Of a stretch of DNA of 50,203 nucleotides, positions 1 through 7,413 are shown in pieces. A model generated the notes under the pieces. That model saw only the letters and a list, made by a program, of their open reading frames with translations, was not told where the DNA came from and did not search any database. The DNA is from Saccharomonospora azurea NA-128 (GTDB lineage: Bacteria > Actinomycetota > Actinomycetes > Mycobacteriales > Pseudonocardiaceae). The position numbers and the translations under genes were made by a program. The stretch lies in contig NZ_CM001466.1 in assembly GCF_000231055.2 (NCBI RefSeq), positions 1,864,122-1,914,324 of the forward strand, in the 5' to 3' direction. Position 1 is the first letter of the stretch. Each line of letters starts with the position of its first letter.

Positions 1-814
1 CCAGCGCCCTGCTCTGGTAGCGCTCGCCCTCACCCCTCGGGGCGGGCGCGGGGCGCGCGCTCGGCCGCGTCTTCGCGGCGACGGCGTCCGGGCCCGTCAC
101 GATCCGGTCCTCGACCGCCGCCCAGGCCCGCTCGATGGCTCTGGCCTCCCGCCACTCCCCGGCGCGCTGCACGACGTCGAGGATGATGCTCTCGTTACCC
201 GCCGCGAGGCCCTGGGTCAGCGCTCCCGCCATCGACATCCGCGAGTCGGCGCGCGTCGGCCCCTGGGACCCCGGTGTGACCAGGTCCTTGAGCCACGGGT
301 GGTGGTCCACGGCGGCCAGCAACCCCGCCACCTCCGACGGGAGCGGCGCCCACCGTCCGAGCCGGGTGACGACCGAGAGGAGGAGCCCGAGCGCGTCGAC
401 GGCCAACGTCGGCAGCACCTGGGTGCCCCTGACCCCCTCGGCCGGGTGGTGGGTCTCGTCCTCGGCGGCCTCGTCCTCGATCGTCAACGGCTCGGACTCC
501 GCCCGCCGGACGAGCTTCACGATGTCCCGGACCCGGGGTGGTGGATCGGCCACGGTGACGACGAGCCGCGACGTCGGCCCGTTCACGCGCGCCCACTCCA
601 CCCGCGGATGGGACTCGACCGCCTCCTCGACCCTGCGGGCCACCTTGGCACGGCCCTTGCCCTGCACTCCCTGCACCTCGACGTAGAACCGGCGAGGGCT
701 GGTTGCGACGTACCGCCGCGGGCTGGCGACCAGTGACGCCAGCCCCTGCGCTGTGCCGACGGCGGTACCGACGAGGGACAGCGGGCCGGGGATCGGCAGA
801 CCGAGCAGGTTCAT
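1..814 (-). CDS. CtpI-like cation-transporting P-type ATPase, N-terminal part (cut by window edge)
   Basis: The reading frame enters from the left edge and begins at ATG 814; an in-frame GTG at 835 is an alternative start. Only about 271 residues are visible. They contain a hydrophobic Pro/Gly/Leu start ([16 protein letters not shown]), a ferredoxin-like segment around residues 40-100 (FYVEVQGV, then [12 protein letters not shown] and VEWARVNGP), and an Ala/Leu-rich segment resembling the long N-terminal extension of mycobacterial CtpI-type ATPases. The transmembrane core, the DKTGT phosphorylation motif and the ATP-binding domain would lie outside the window, so ion specificity and activity cannot be judged. 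The assignment rests on recall of CtpI-like N-termini, and the third-position GC bias supports this frame. Confidence 0.55.
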   Translation of the reverse strand, partial: MNLLGLPIPGPLSLVGTAVGTAQGLASLVASPRRYVATSPRRFYVEVQGVQGKGRAKVARRVEEAVESHPRVEWARVNGPTSRLVVTVADPPPRVRDIVKLVRRAESEPLTIEDEAAEDETHHPAEGVRGTQVLPTLAVDALGLLLSVVTRLGRWAPLPSEVAGLLAAVDHHPWLKDLVTPGSQGPTRADSRMSMAGALTQGLAAGNESIILDVVQRAGEWREARAIERAWAAVEDRIVTGPDAVAAKTRPSARPAPAPRGEGERYQSRAL

Positions 815-875
815 GGAGCCGGAATGCCCCGCCACGTGGTGTTCTACGCACTGCGGCGGGGGCTGTCGGCCGCTC

Positions 876-1943
876 TCAGAGCGCCTCGGAGATCGCCGTG
901 CCGAGGTCCTCCGTGGTCGCCGTGCCACCGAGGTCGGGAGTCGCCACCCGCCCCTCGGACAGCACCTTCTCGACGGCGCCGTCGACCGATCGGGCGGCCT
1001 CCGACTCACCGAGATGGTCGAGCATCATCGCGCCCGCCAGGATCTGCGCCACCGGATTCGCGATGCCCTTGCCGGCGATGTCCGGGGCACTGCCGTGCAC
1101 GGCCTCGAACATCGACGGGTGGGTGCGTTCCGGGTTGATGTTGCCGGACGGCGCCATGCCCAGCCCACCCGTGACGGCGGCGGCGAGGTCGCTCAGGATG
1201 TCGCCGAACAGGTTCGACGCCACGACGACGTCGAGCCGGTCGGGCTGCTGCACCATCCTGGCGGCGAGGGCGTCGATGTGGCACTGCTCCGCGGCCACGT
1301 CGGGATACTCGGCCGCGACGAGCTCGAAGATCTCGTCCCAGAACGGCATCGTGTGGATGATGCCGTTGGACTTCGTCGCCGAGCACACGCGACGCGAACG
1401 GGTACGGGCCAGCTCGAACGCGTACCGGATGATGCGCTCCACCCCGACGCGGGTGAACACCGACTCCTGCAGCACGAACTCGCCGGGTTGCCCCTGGTTG
1501 TGCCTGCCGCCGAGAGTGGAGTACTCGCCCTCCGAGTTCTCGCGGACGATCACCATCTCCAGCTCGTCGGCCGTCCGCCCCGCGAGCACGGATGTGGTGC
1601 CGGGAAGCAGCCGCACCGGCCGGAGGTTGACGTACTGCGAGAACGCGCGCCGCAACGGGATGAGCAACCCCCACAGCGACACGTGGTCCGGCACCCCGGG
1701 AAACCCGACGGCACCCAGCAGGATCGAGTCGAACCGGGACAGCGTCGCCACACCGTCCTCGGGCATCATCGCGCCCGTCGTGCTGTAGCGCTCGCAGCTG
1801 TAGTCGAACTCGGTCCAGCGCAGTGCGAAACCGTGGCGTTCCGCGGCGGCGTCGAGCACCCTGCGCGCCTCCAGGGTGACGTCGACACCGATGCCGTCGC
1901 CGGGAATGGTCGCGATGTCGTAGGTCCTCACCGGCGCGATCAC
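876..1943 (-). CDS. Tartrate dehydrogenase-like / isopropylmalate-isocitrate dehydrogenase family enzyme
   Basis: A 355-residue NAD(P)-dependent beta-decarboxylating dehydrogenase. The start is GTG at 1943, whose GTGA overlaps the stop of the upstream aldehyde dehydrogenase by 4 nt, so the two are translationally coupled. Visible family features are IPGDGIG at the N-terminus, the ENSEGEYS substrate loop, the SATKSNG segment, the metal-binding stretch [13 protein letters not shown] and the nucleotide-binding loop [18 protein letters not shown]. Length and motifs fit the tartrate dehydrogenase/decarboxylase (TtuC) branch better than leucine-biosynthesis LeuB, because the neighbours are catabolic. 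The physiological substrate, probably a malate- or tartrate-like 2-hydroxyacid, is inferred. Confidence 0.8.
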   Translation of the reverse strand: MIAPVRTYDIATIPGDGIGVDVTLEARRVLDAAAERHGFALRWTEFDYSCERYSTTGAMMPEDGVATLSRFDSILLGAVGFPGVPDHVSLWGLLIPLRRAFSQYVNLRPVRLLPGTTSVLAGRTADELEMVIVRENSEGEYSTLGGRHNQGQPGEFVLQESVFTRVGVERIIRYAFELARTRSRRVCSATKSNGIIHTMPFWDEIFELVAAEYPDVAAEQCHIDALAARMVQQPDRLDVVVASNLFGDILSDLAAAVTGGLGMAPSGNINPERTHPSMFEAVHGSAPDIAGKGIANPVAQILAGAMMLDHLGESEAARSVDGAVEKVLSEGRVATPDLGGTATTEDLGTAISEAL

Positions 1944-3403
1944 AGGCTCACCGCGACGTACTTGGTCTCCAGGAATTCCTCGATGCCGACGGTGCCGCCC
2001 TCCCGGCCGAGGCCCGACTGCTTGACGCCGCCGAACGGCGCCGCGGGGTTCGACACGATGCCCTGGTTGAGCCCGACCATGCCGGTCTCCAACCGCTCGC
2101 TGACGCGCAGGGCTCGCTTGACGTCGTTGGTGTAGACGTATCCGACGAGGCCGTACTCGGTGTCGTTGGCCGCCGCCAGCGCCTCGTCCTCGGTGTCGAA
2201 CACCGAGATGGGCGCCACCGGGCCGAAAATCTCCTCCCGCGACAGGCGGGCGTCCGCGGGCACGCGGGTGAGCACGGTCGGCTGGTAGAAGTTGCCGGGC
2301 CCGTCCACGGTCGCACCCCCGGTCAGCACCTCCGCGCCGCGCCGGGCGGCGTCCTCGACGAGCTCGTCGACCTTCGCCACCGCCGCGGAGTCGATGAGTG
2401 GTCCGACCACGACACCGTCCTCCGTGCCCCGACCGATGGGCAGCGCCGACATGCGCTCGGTGAGCCTGCGGGCGAACTCGTCGGCGATGCCGCGTTGCAC
2501 GTAGAAGCGGTTGGCCGCCGTGCACGCCTCGCCGATGTTGCGCATCTTCGCCTGCATGGCGCCCTCGACCGCCGCGTCGAGGTCGGCGTCGTCGAACACC
2601 AGGAACGGCGCGTTGCCGCCCAGCTCCATGGACGTGCGCAACACCTTGTCGGCGCACTGCTCCAGCAACAGGCGCCCCACCGCCGTCGACCCCGTGAACG
2701 ACAGCTTGCGAGCCCGCCCGTCGCGGATGACGGGCTCCATGACCCCGCCCGCGTCGGACGTCGTGACGACGTTGAGCACGCCGTCGGGCAGTCCCGCGTC
2801 CGCCAGGATCTGCGCGAGCGCCAGCATCGACAACGGCGTCTGCTCGGCGGGCTTGACCACCATCGTGCAACCCGCCGCGACGGCCGGACCGATCTTGCGG
2901 GTGCCCATCGCCATCGGGAAGTTCCAGGGCGTGATGAGCAGCGACGGGCCGACGGGCTGCTTGGTCACGAGGAACCGCCCGGTGCCGTTCGGTGCCACGG
3001 CGTACCCGCCGTCGATCCGCACGGCCTCCTCGGCGAACCAGCGGAAGAACTCGGCCGCGTACGCGACCTCGCCCCGCGACTCCGCGAGCGGCTTGCCCAT
3101 CTCCAGCGTCATCAGCAGGGCCAGTTCCTCCTGCCGCGCGAGCAGCGCGTCGTAGGCCCGGCGCAGGATCTCCCCGCGCTCCCGGGGCGAGTGGGCCGCC
3201 CAGTCCGCCTGCGCGGAGACGGCGGCGTCGAGCGCCGCCAGGCCGTCCGCGGCGGAAGCGTCGGCCACCTCGCAGAGCACCGCCCCGGTCGCCGGGTCGG
3301 ACACGGGGAACGTCGCGCCGCTGCCGGCGGGCGTCCACTTGCCGCCGATGAACAACTCCTTGGTGACGGCTTCCACCACGCTCGACTCGGTGACCGCGCT
3401 CAT
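1940..3403 (-). CDS. gabD: NAD(P)-dependent succinate-semialdehyde dehydrogenase-type aldehyde dehydrogenase
   Basis: A 487-residue aldehyde dehydrogenase. ATG at 3403 is preceded by GAGGAG and was chosen over longer in-frame extensions that lack coding character. Class motifs are present: ITPWNFPMAM (cofactor site), FTGSTAVGR, the general-base Glu in MELGGNAPF (E260) and the nucleophile Cys in GEACTAANR (C294). The GEACTAANR form and overall length match the GabD (SSADH) branch, which oxidises succinate semialdehyde to succinate. It is the first gene of a minus-strand pair with the tartrate-dehydrogenase-like gene and is divergent from an aminotransferase of GabT type. This supports a role in GABA-like omega-amino acid catabolism, but other semialdehydes are possible. 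Confidence 0.85.
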   Translation of the reverse strand: MSAVTESSVVEAVTKELFIGGKWTPAGSGATFPVSDPATGAVLCEVADASAADGLAALDAAVSAQADWAAHSPRERGEILRRAYDALLARQEELALLMTLEMGKPLAESRGEVAYAAEFFRWFAEEAVRIDGGYAVAPNGTGRFLVTKQPVGPSLLITPWNFPMAMGTRKIGPAVAAGCTMVVKPAEQTPLSMLALAQILADAGLPDGVLNVVTTSDAGGVMEPVIRDGRARKLSFTGSTAVGRLLLEQCADKVLRTSMELGGNAPFLVFDDADLDAAVEGAMQAKMRNIGEACTAANRFYVQRGIADEFARRLTERMSALPIGRGTEDGVVVGPLIDSAAVAKVDELVEDAARRGAEVLTGGATVDGPGNFYQPTVLTRVPADARLSREEIFGPVAPISVFDTEDEALAAANDTEYGLVGYVYTNDVKRALRVSERLETGMVGLNQGIVSNPAAPFGGVKQSGLGREGGTVGIEEFLETKYVAVSL

Positions 3404-3455
3404 GAAGACTCCTCGCTGTCGCTGATTGCGCCACTGCGAGTGCCATGCTACGAAT

Positions 3456-3467
3456 ATTGTCGACAAT
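3456..3467. promoter_or_regulatory. 12-bp perfect palindrome in the gabD/gabT divergent promoter (GntR-type operator candidate)
   Basis: ATTGTCGACAAT is a perfect palindrome in the 215-bp region between the two divergent starts (3403 and 3619). The TTGT-CG-ACAA core has the form seen for many GntR-family (FadR/FCD subgroup) operators. Its central position could control both directions at once. No GntR gene is present nearby, so the binding protein is unknown. The rest of 3404-3618 shows only the gabT ribosome-binding site. Confidence 0.5.
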
Positions 3468-3618
3468 CTACAACCCTGGAGGACACTCTCCCCGACCTCG
3501 GGGGACGCGACCATCGCGCCACATGCGACGAGCGTCCCTCGCCCAGCTCGCCACACCGATCCGCCACGCGAACGACGTCCACCGACGTCACCCAGCCGTT
3601 GCAAAGGAGCACGCTGAC

Positions 3619-4875
3619 ATGGCCCGGCTTTCCCCGATCCTCAAGCAGGCCACTCCGGTCGTCGTCGACCACGGAGAGGGCACCTACCTCTACGACACCA
3701 GCGGACGCCGCCACCTCGACTTCACCGCGGGCATCGGGGTGACGAGCACCGGACACTGCCACCCGCGCGTGGTGGCCGCCGCTCAGGAGCAGATCGGCAA
3801 GCTGATCCACGGGCAGTACACCACCGTGATGCACAAGCCCCTGCTCGACCTGACCGAGCGGCTCAGCGAGGTGCTGCCGCAGGGGCTCGACTCCCTGTTC
3901 TTCGCCAACTCCGGCAGCGAGGCCGTCGAAGCGGCGTTGCGCCTCACCCGGCAGGCGACGGGACGGCCGAACGTCGTCGTGTTCCAGGGCGGCTTCCACG
4001 GCCGCACGGTGGCCGCGGCGTCGATGACCACGTCCGGCACGCGGTTCAGCGCGGGCTTCTCGCCGTTGATGAGCGGCGTGCACGTCGCGCCGTTCCCGTA
4101 CGCCTACCACTACGGGTGGGACGAGAAGACCACCACGGAGTTCGCCCTGCGCGAGCTGGACTACCTGTTCGCCACGCAGACCTCCCCGCAGGAGACGGCG
4201 GCGTTCTTCGTGGAACCGATGCTGGGCGAGGGCGGCTACGTGCCCGCGAACAGCGAGTTCCTGGCGGGCTTGCGCCGCCGCGCCGACGAACACGGCATCC
4301 TGCTGGTCGTCGACGAGATCCAGACCGGGTTCGGGCGCACGGGCAGGTTCTGGGGCCACGACCACTTCGACGTCCGCCCCGATGTCGTACTCATCGCGAA
4401 GGGACTCGCGAGCGGTTTCCCGCTCTCGGGCATCGCGGCGTCGCAGGAACTCATGAGCAAGGCCTGGCCGGGCTCGCAGGGCGGCACGTACGGCGGCAAC
4501 GCGGTGTCGTGCGCGGCGGCGCTGGCCACCCTGGACGTCATCCAGGAGGAGAACCTCGTGGAGAACGCCGCAGCGCGGGGCCGGCAACTGCTGGAGGGCG
4601 CGAAGGCGGTCGGCGAGAAGACGCCGGGGATCGGCGACGTGCGCGGCCTCGGCCTGCTCGTCGGGTCGGAGTTCGTCACGGCCGACGGCAAGCCCGACGG
4701 CGCGACGGCGCAGGCGGTGCAGAAGGCCGCCGCCGAGAAGGGGCTGCTGCTGCTCACCTGCGGGGCGTTCATGAACGTCGTGCGCATGATTCCGCCCCTG
4801 GTGGTGACCAGCGAGCAGATCGACGAGGCGTTGGAGATCTGGACCGACGTCGTCGCCTCGGTCACCGGTTCCTGA
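3619..4875 (+). CDS. gabT: 4-aminobutyrate-type aminotransferase (class III, PLP-dependent)
   Basis: A 418-residue class-III aminotransferase. ATG at 3619 is preceded by AAAGGAG with 9-nt spacing; longer in-frame extensions upstream run through the promoter region and were not used. It shows the NSGSEAVEAALRLTR phosphate-binding segment, GGFHGRT, the DEIQTGFGRTG motif carrying the PLP-interacting Asp, and the Schiff-base lysine in IAKGLASGFPLSG (K261). The family transfers amino groups from GABA or related omega-amino acids to 2-oxoglutarate, giving semialdehydes that the divergent gabD-like product could oxidise. The following DUF3830 gene begins 34 nt downstream and is probably cotranscribed. 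The exact amino donor is not determined by sequence. Confidence 0.85.
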   Translation: MARLSPILKQATPVVVDHGEGTYLYDTSGRRHLDFTAGIGVTSTGHCHPRVVAAAQEQIGKLIHGQYTTVMHKPLLDLTERLSEVLPQGLDSLFFANSGSEAVEAALRLTRQATGRPNVVVFQGGFHGRTVAAASMTTSGTRFSAGFSPLMSGVHVAPFPYAYHYGWDEKTTTEFALRELDYLFATQTSPQETAAFFVEPMLGEGGYVPANSEFLAGLRRRADEHGILLVVDEIQTGFGRTGRFWGHDHFDVRPDVVLIAKGLASGFPLSGIAASQELMSKAWPGSQGGTYGGNAVSCAAALATLDVIQEENLVENAAARGRQLLEGAKAVGEKTPGIGDVRGLGLLVGSEFVTADGKPDGATAQAVQKAAAEKGLLLLTCGAFMNVVRMIPPLVVTSEQIDEALEIWTDVVASVTGS

Positions 4876-4909
4876 TCCGCGCCTCCACCGACCTGCCGAG
4901 GAGTTTTCG

Positions 4910-5407
4910 TTGGCTCGCTACATCACCATCACGCTCGACAAGCGCGGCGTGTCGTGCCGCGCCCGGCTGCTCGACGACGAGGCGCCGAGGACCTGCCAGG
5001 CGGTGTGGGACGCCCTGCCGCAGAGCGGCTCGGCCTACCACGCGAAATACGCCCGCAACGAGGTCTACACCCTCGTTCCCCCATTCGCCGACCCGAAGCC
5101 GGGCCGCGAGAATCCCACGGTGACGCCCATTCCCGGCGACGTCGTGTACTTCGGATTCGAGCCGTGGGAGATCGGCAACCCGGCGTACGGGTACGACGAG
5201 GACAGTGAGGCGCACAGCGCGAAAGGCGCGACCGATCTCGCCATTTTCTACGGCCGCAACAATCTCCTGATCAACGGCGACGCCGGATGGGTTCCCGGCA
5301 ACGTCTTCGCGACGATCACGGAGGGGCTGGAGGACATGGCAGCGGCCGCGCAGGACCTGTGGTTGCGTGGCGTCGAGGGCGAGACGCTGACGTTCGCGCG
5401 CGCCTGA
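4910..5407 (+). CDS. DUF3830 family protein (predicted cyclophilin-like fold)
   Basis: A 165-residue protein beginning at TTG 4910, with GAGGAG 6 nt upstream; no ATG lies near the N-terminus, so the TTG is well supported. The opening beta strand (ARYITITLDKRGVSCRARLL), the APRTCQAVWDALP segment, and the GDVVYFGFEPWE and FYGRNN stretches are what I recall for DUF3830 proteins, which are predicted to have a cyclophilin-like barrel and whose function is not established. It has no signal peptide. Its position behind an aminotransferase suggests an accessory or catalytic role in the same catabolic module. This link is inference from gene order only. Confidence 0.7.
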   Translation: MARYITITLDKRGVSCRARLLDDEAPRTCQAVWDALPQSGSAYHAKYARNEVYTLVPPFADPKPGRENPTVTPIPGDVVYFGFEPWEIGNPAYGYDEDSEAHSAKGATDLAIFYGRNNLLINGDAGWVPGNVFATITEGLEDMAAAAQDLWLRGVEGETLTFARA

Positions 5408-5416
5408 ACAGCAGAA

Positions 5417-5547
5417 GTGTTCACCCGACCGGGTGGCATTGCGATCTTCACTCTGCGTGTACAGTCGATCACTCGGCGGAGTGGCACGGCTACAACCTCC
5501 GTCCCACGGCGCCGACTCGCAGCAGATCGACCCGGTCGGGCGAACAC
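5417..5547. repeat. Inverted repeat, 18-bp arms, ~131 bp end to end
   Basis: GTGTTCACCCGACCGGGT at 5417-5434 is mirrored by ACCCGGTCGGGCGAACAC at 5530-5547, with 17 of 18 positions complementary. Each arm also contains a smaller internal palindrome, for example CACCCG-AC-CGGGTG in the left arm. The structure starts 10 nt after the DUF3830 stop. It may be a large terminator-like stem, a remnant of a miniature inverted-repeat element, or a pair of regulator sites; the sequence alone does not decide. No coding region is seen inside. Confidence 0.5.
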
Positions 5548-5660
5548 GATTGGTCACGATAGTCGACACAATCCGGCCCCTGTGCAAAACCCGAAAGGGG
5601 TACGTGTTTAGACTGAGAGGATTTCACCAACGGCTCCGCTCGCACTTCTCGATCTTTGAC

Positions 5661-5695
5661 AGCGAGATGCATTCGATGGAAATCTTGATCTCGCT
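5661..5695 (+). promoter_or_regulatory. Stem-loop in the leader of the 30-residue ORF
   Basis: AGCGAGAT (5661-5668) pairs perfectly with ATCTCGCT (5688-5695) across a 19-nt loop. It lies in an AT-richer leader (about 5600-5760) that precedes the small ORF at 5763. A TAGACT hexamer at 5609-5614 could be a -10 box. The stretch 5408-5762 holds no larger gene that I can support; it contains the inverted repeat and this leader. Confidence 0.35.
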
Positions 5696-5762
5696 TTCGA
5701 AAGCAGTGTGCGCACCAATTCGCTGGATCCCCAACGGAAACCTTTGGTAGAAGGAGCCCCTC

Positions 5763-5855
5763 ATGGAGTTCATGGTCATGCACGCCCACTACGCCGGTGA
5801 CATCCTCACGGGCGTGCTGGCGCACCTCGCCCACCTGCTCGGCTGGTTGGTCTGA
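5763..5855 (+). CDS. 30-residue small hydrophobic/His-containing protein
   Basis: ATG 5763 is preceded by GAAGGAG (5751-5757), one of the better ribosome-binding sites in the window, and the frame closes at TGA 5853-5855. The product begins MEFMVMHAHYAGDIL and ends in a hydrophobic helix-like stretch (TGVLAHLAHLLGWLV) with four histidines at positions 7, 9, 21 and 24. The C-terminal half could lie in or on a membrane. A strong GC hairpin follows 25 nt after the stop, so the ORF has its own leader, start signal and terminator-like end. I do not recognise a family. It may be a small membrane protein, a peptide toxin or an unusual leader peptide. Confidence 0.5.
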   Translation: MEFMVMHAHYAGDILTGVLAHLAHLLGWLV

Positions 5856-5880
5856 GCCACGGCGCCACAGGCATGACGAC

Positions 5881-5913
5881 GCGGGGCCGGCACAGGCGCG
5901 AAGCCGGCCCCGC
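5881..5913 (+). terminator. GC-rich hairpin after the small ORF
   Basis: GCGGGGCCGGC (5881-5891) pairs perfectly with GCCGGCCCCGC (5903-5913) around an 11-nt loop. There is no T-run, as is common for actinobacterial terminators. It separates the small ORF from the flavin oxidase gene at 6029. Confidence 0.6.
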
Positions 5914-6028
5914 TCCCTCCCCGCCCCACCGCCATTCCCCCGTTTTCCCCACCCCGCCCGAAACCCTTCCCCAAACGCGAGAATGATTCATAGCCGAGTG
6001 GTGCTCGACCGTACTAGGCTGCTCGGCC

Positions 6029-7411
6029 ATGGGCGACGTAGCGCAGCGGCTGGCCGACATCGTCGGTGCCGACAATGTTGTGAGCGGCGACGCCGTCGGT
6101 GACGACTACACCGGCGACGAAGCCCTCGTCGGAGAGCAGACCCGGCCCGCTCACGTGGTGAAACCCGCGTCCGCCGACCAGGTCGCCGCCATTCTTCGAC
6201 TGGCCACCGAGGAAGTCCTTCCCGTGACGGCCCGCGGATCCGGAACAGGACTGTCCGGCGCGGCCCGGCCACGAGCAGGTGGTCTGGTCGTCTCCTTCGA
6301 GCGGATGAACGCGATCCTCGACATCGACACCGTCAACCACGTCGCCGTCGTCCAGCCCGGAGTCACCCTGTCCGAACTGGACGCCCGCACCGCGGAGGTC
6401 GGGCTCGGCTACACCGTCTATCCCGGCGAGCTGAGCGCGAGCGTCGGCGGCAATGTCGGCACCAACGCGGGCGGCATGCGGGCCGTGAAGTACGGCGTCA
6501 CCCGCAACAACGTCCTCGGGCTGGAGGCCGCGTTGCCGACGGGTGAGCTCATCCGCACGGGAGGACGGTCGGTCAAGACGTCCACCGGCTACGACCTGAC
6601 CCAGCTCATCATCGGCTCGGAAGGCACGCTCGCGCTCGCCACCGAGGTGATCGTCAAACTCCACCCGCGCCTCGCCCACAGTGCGACGGTGCTCGCCCCC
6701 TTCCCCACGCTCGAAACCGTGATGAAGGCCGTCCCGCAGGTCGTCTCCAGCGGGCTGGCACCCCACATCCTCGAATACATCGACGCGCTGACGATGGCCG
6801 CCATCACCCACACCGCGGAGCTGTCGCTCGGCATCCCCGACAGCGTGCGCGACGCGTCGCAGGCCTACCTCGTCGTCGGGCTGGAGAACCGCGACGCCGG
6901 CCGGCTCGACGCCGACGTCGAGGTGCTCGGCACGGTGCTCGCCGAACTCGGCGCCGCCGACGCCTACGTTCTGGAGGGGCCGTCCGCGCGCAAGCTCATC
7001 GAGGCCCGCGAGAAGGCGTTCTGGACCGCCAAGGCCGCCGGCGCCGACGAGGTGCTCGACGTCGTGGTGCCGCGGTCGTCCCTTCCGGACTTCCTCGACG
7101 CCGCGCAGGCAGCCGCCGCGCGCACCGGGTCCGGCGTCGTCGGCTGCGGCCACGCGGGCGACGGCAACGTGCACCTCGCCGTGTTCCAGAAGGACCCCGA
7201 CACCCGTGCTGCGCTCCTGCACGACATCTTCGCGGCGGGCATGGCGCTCGGTGGCGCCATCTCCGGCGAGCACGGCATCGGACGTGCGAAGAAGGACCAC
7301 TTCCTCCAGCTGGAGGACCCAGTCAAGATCGAACTGATGAGCCGAGTGAAGCGGGCGTTCGACCCGGCCGGGATTCTCAACCCCGGTGTGCTCTTCGGCC
7401 GGGAGGACTAG
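6029..7411 (+). CDS. FAD-linked 2-hydroxyacid oxidase (GlcD / D-lactate dehydrogenase family)
   Basis: A 460-residue vanillyl-alcohol-oxidase-fold flavoprotein. The N-terminal FAD-binding part includes the ARGSGTGLSGAA motif (about residues 70-81), PGELSASVGGNVGTNAGGMR and GSEGTLALATEVIVKLHP. The C-terminal part contains GCGHAGDGNVHLAVF and GEHGIGRAKK, with the conserved His residues that ligate metal or substrate in GlcD-like enzymes. It oxidises D-2-hydroxyacids such as glycolate or D-lactate to 2-oxoacids. ATG 6029 has no ribosome-binding site, but a TAGGCT -10-like hexamer ends 8 nt before it, suggesting a leaderless mRNA. It is followed at 2 nt by a ThDP enzyme that probably uses its product. 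Confidence 0.85.
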   Translation: MGDVAQRLADIVGADNVVSGDAVGDDYTGDEALVGEQTRPAHVVKPASADQVAAILRLATEEVLPVTARGSGTGLSGAARPRAGGLVVSFERMNAILDIDTVNHVAVVQPGVTLSELDARTAEVGLGYTVYPGELSASVGGNVGTNAGGMRAVKYGVTRNNVLGLEAALPTGELIRTGGRSVKTSTGYDLTQLIIGSEGTLALATEVIVKLHPRLAHSATVLAPFPTLETVMKAVPQVVSSGLAPHILEYIDALTMAAITHTAELSLGIPDSVRDASQAYLVVGLENRDAGRLDADVEVLGTVLAELGAADAYVLEGPSARKLIEAREKAFWTAKAAGADEVLDVVVPRSSLPDFLDAAQAAAARTGSGVVGCGHAGDGNVHLAVFQKDPDTRAALLHDIFAAGMALGGAISGEHGIGRAKKDHFLQLEDPVKIELMSRVKRAFDPAGILNPGVLFGRED

Positions 7412-7413
7412 AC

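Noticed and set aside
195-851. Arg/Gly-rich minus-strand frame at the left edge
   Set aside because: Low-complexity translation; the overlapping frame from 814 has normal composition and resembles CtpI N-termini.
876-3446. Single 856-codon minus-strand frame spanning two genes
   Set aside because: Its first part is an out-of-frame reading of gabD; only the last 355 codons form a real enzyme, with a coupled GTG start at 1943.
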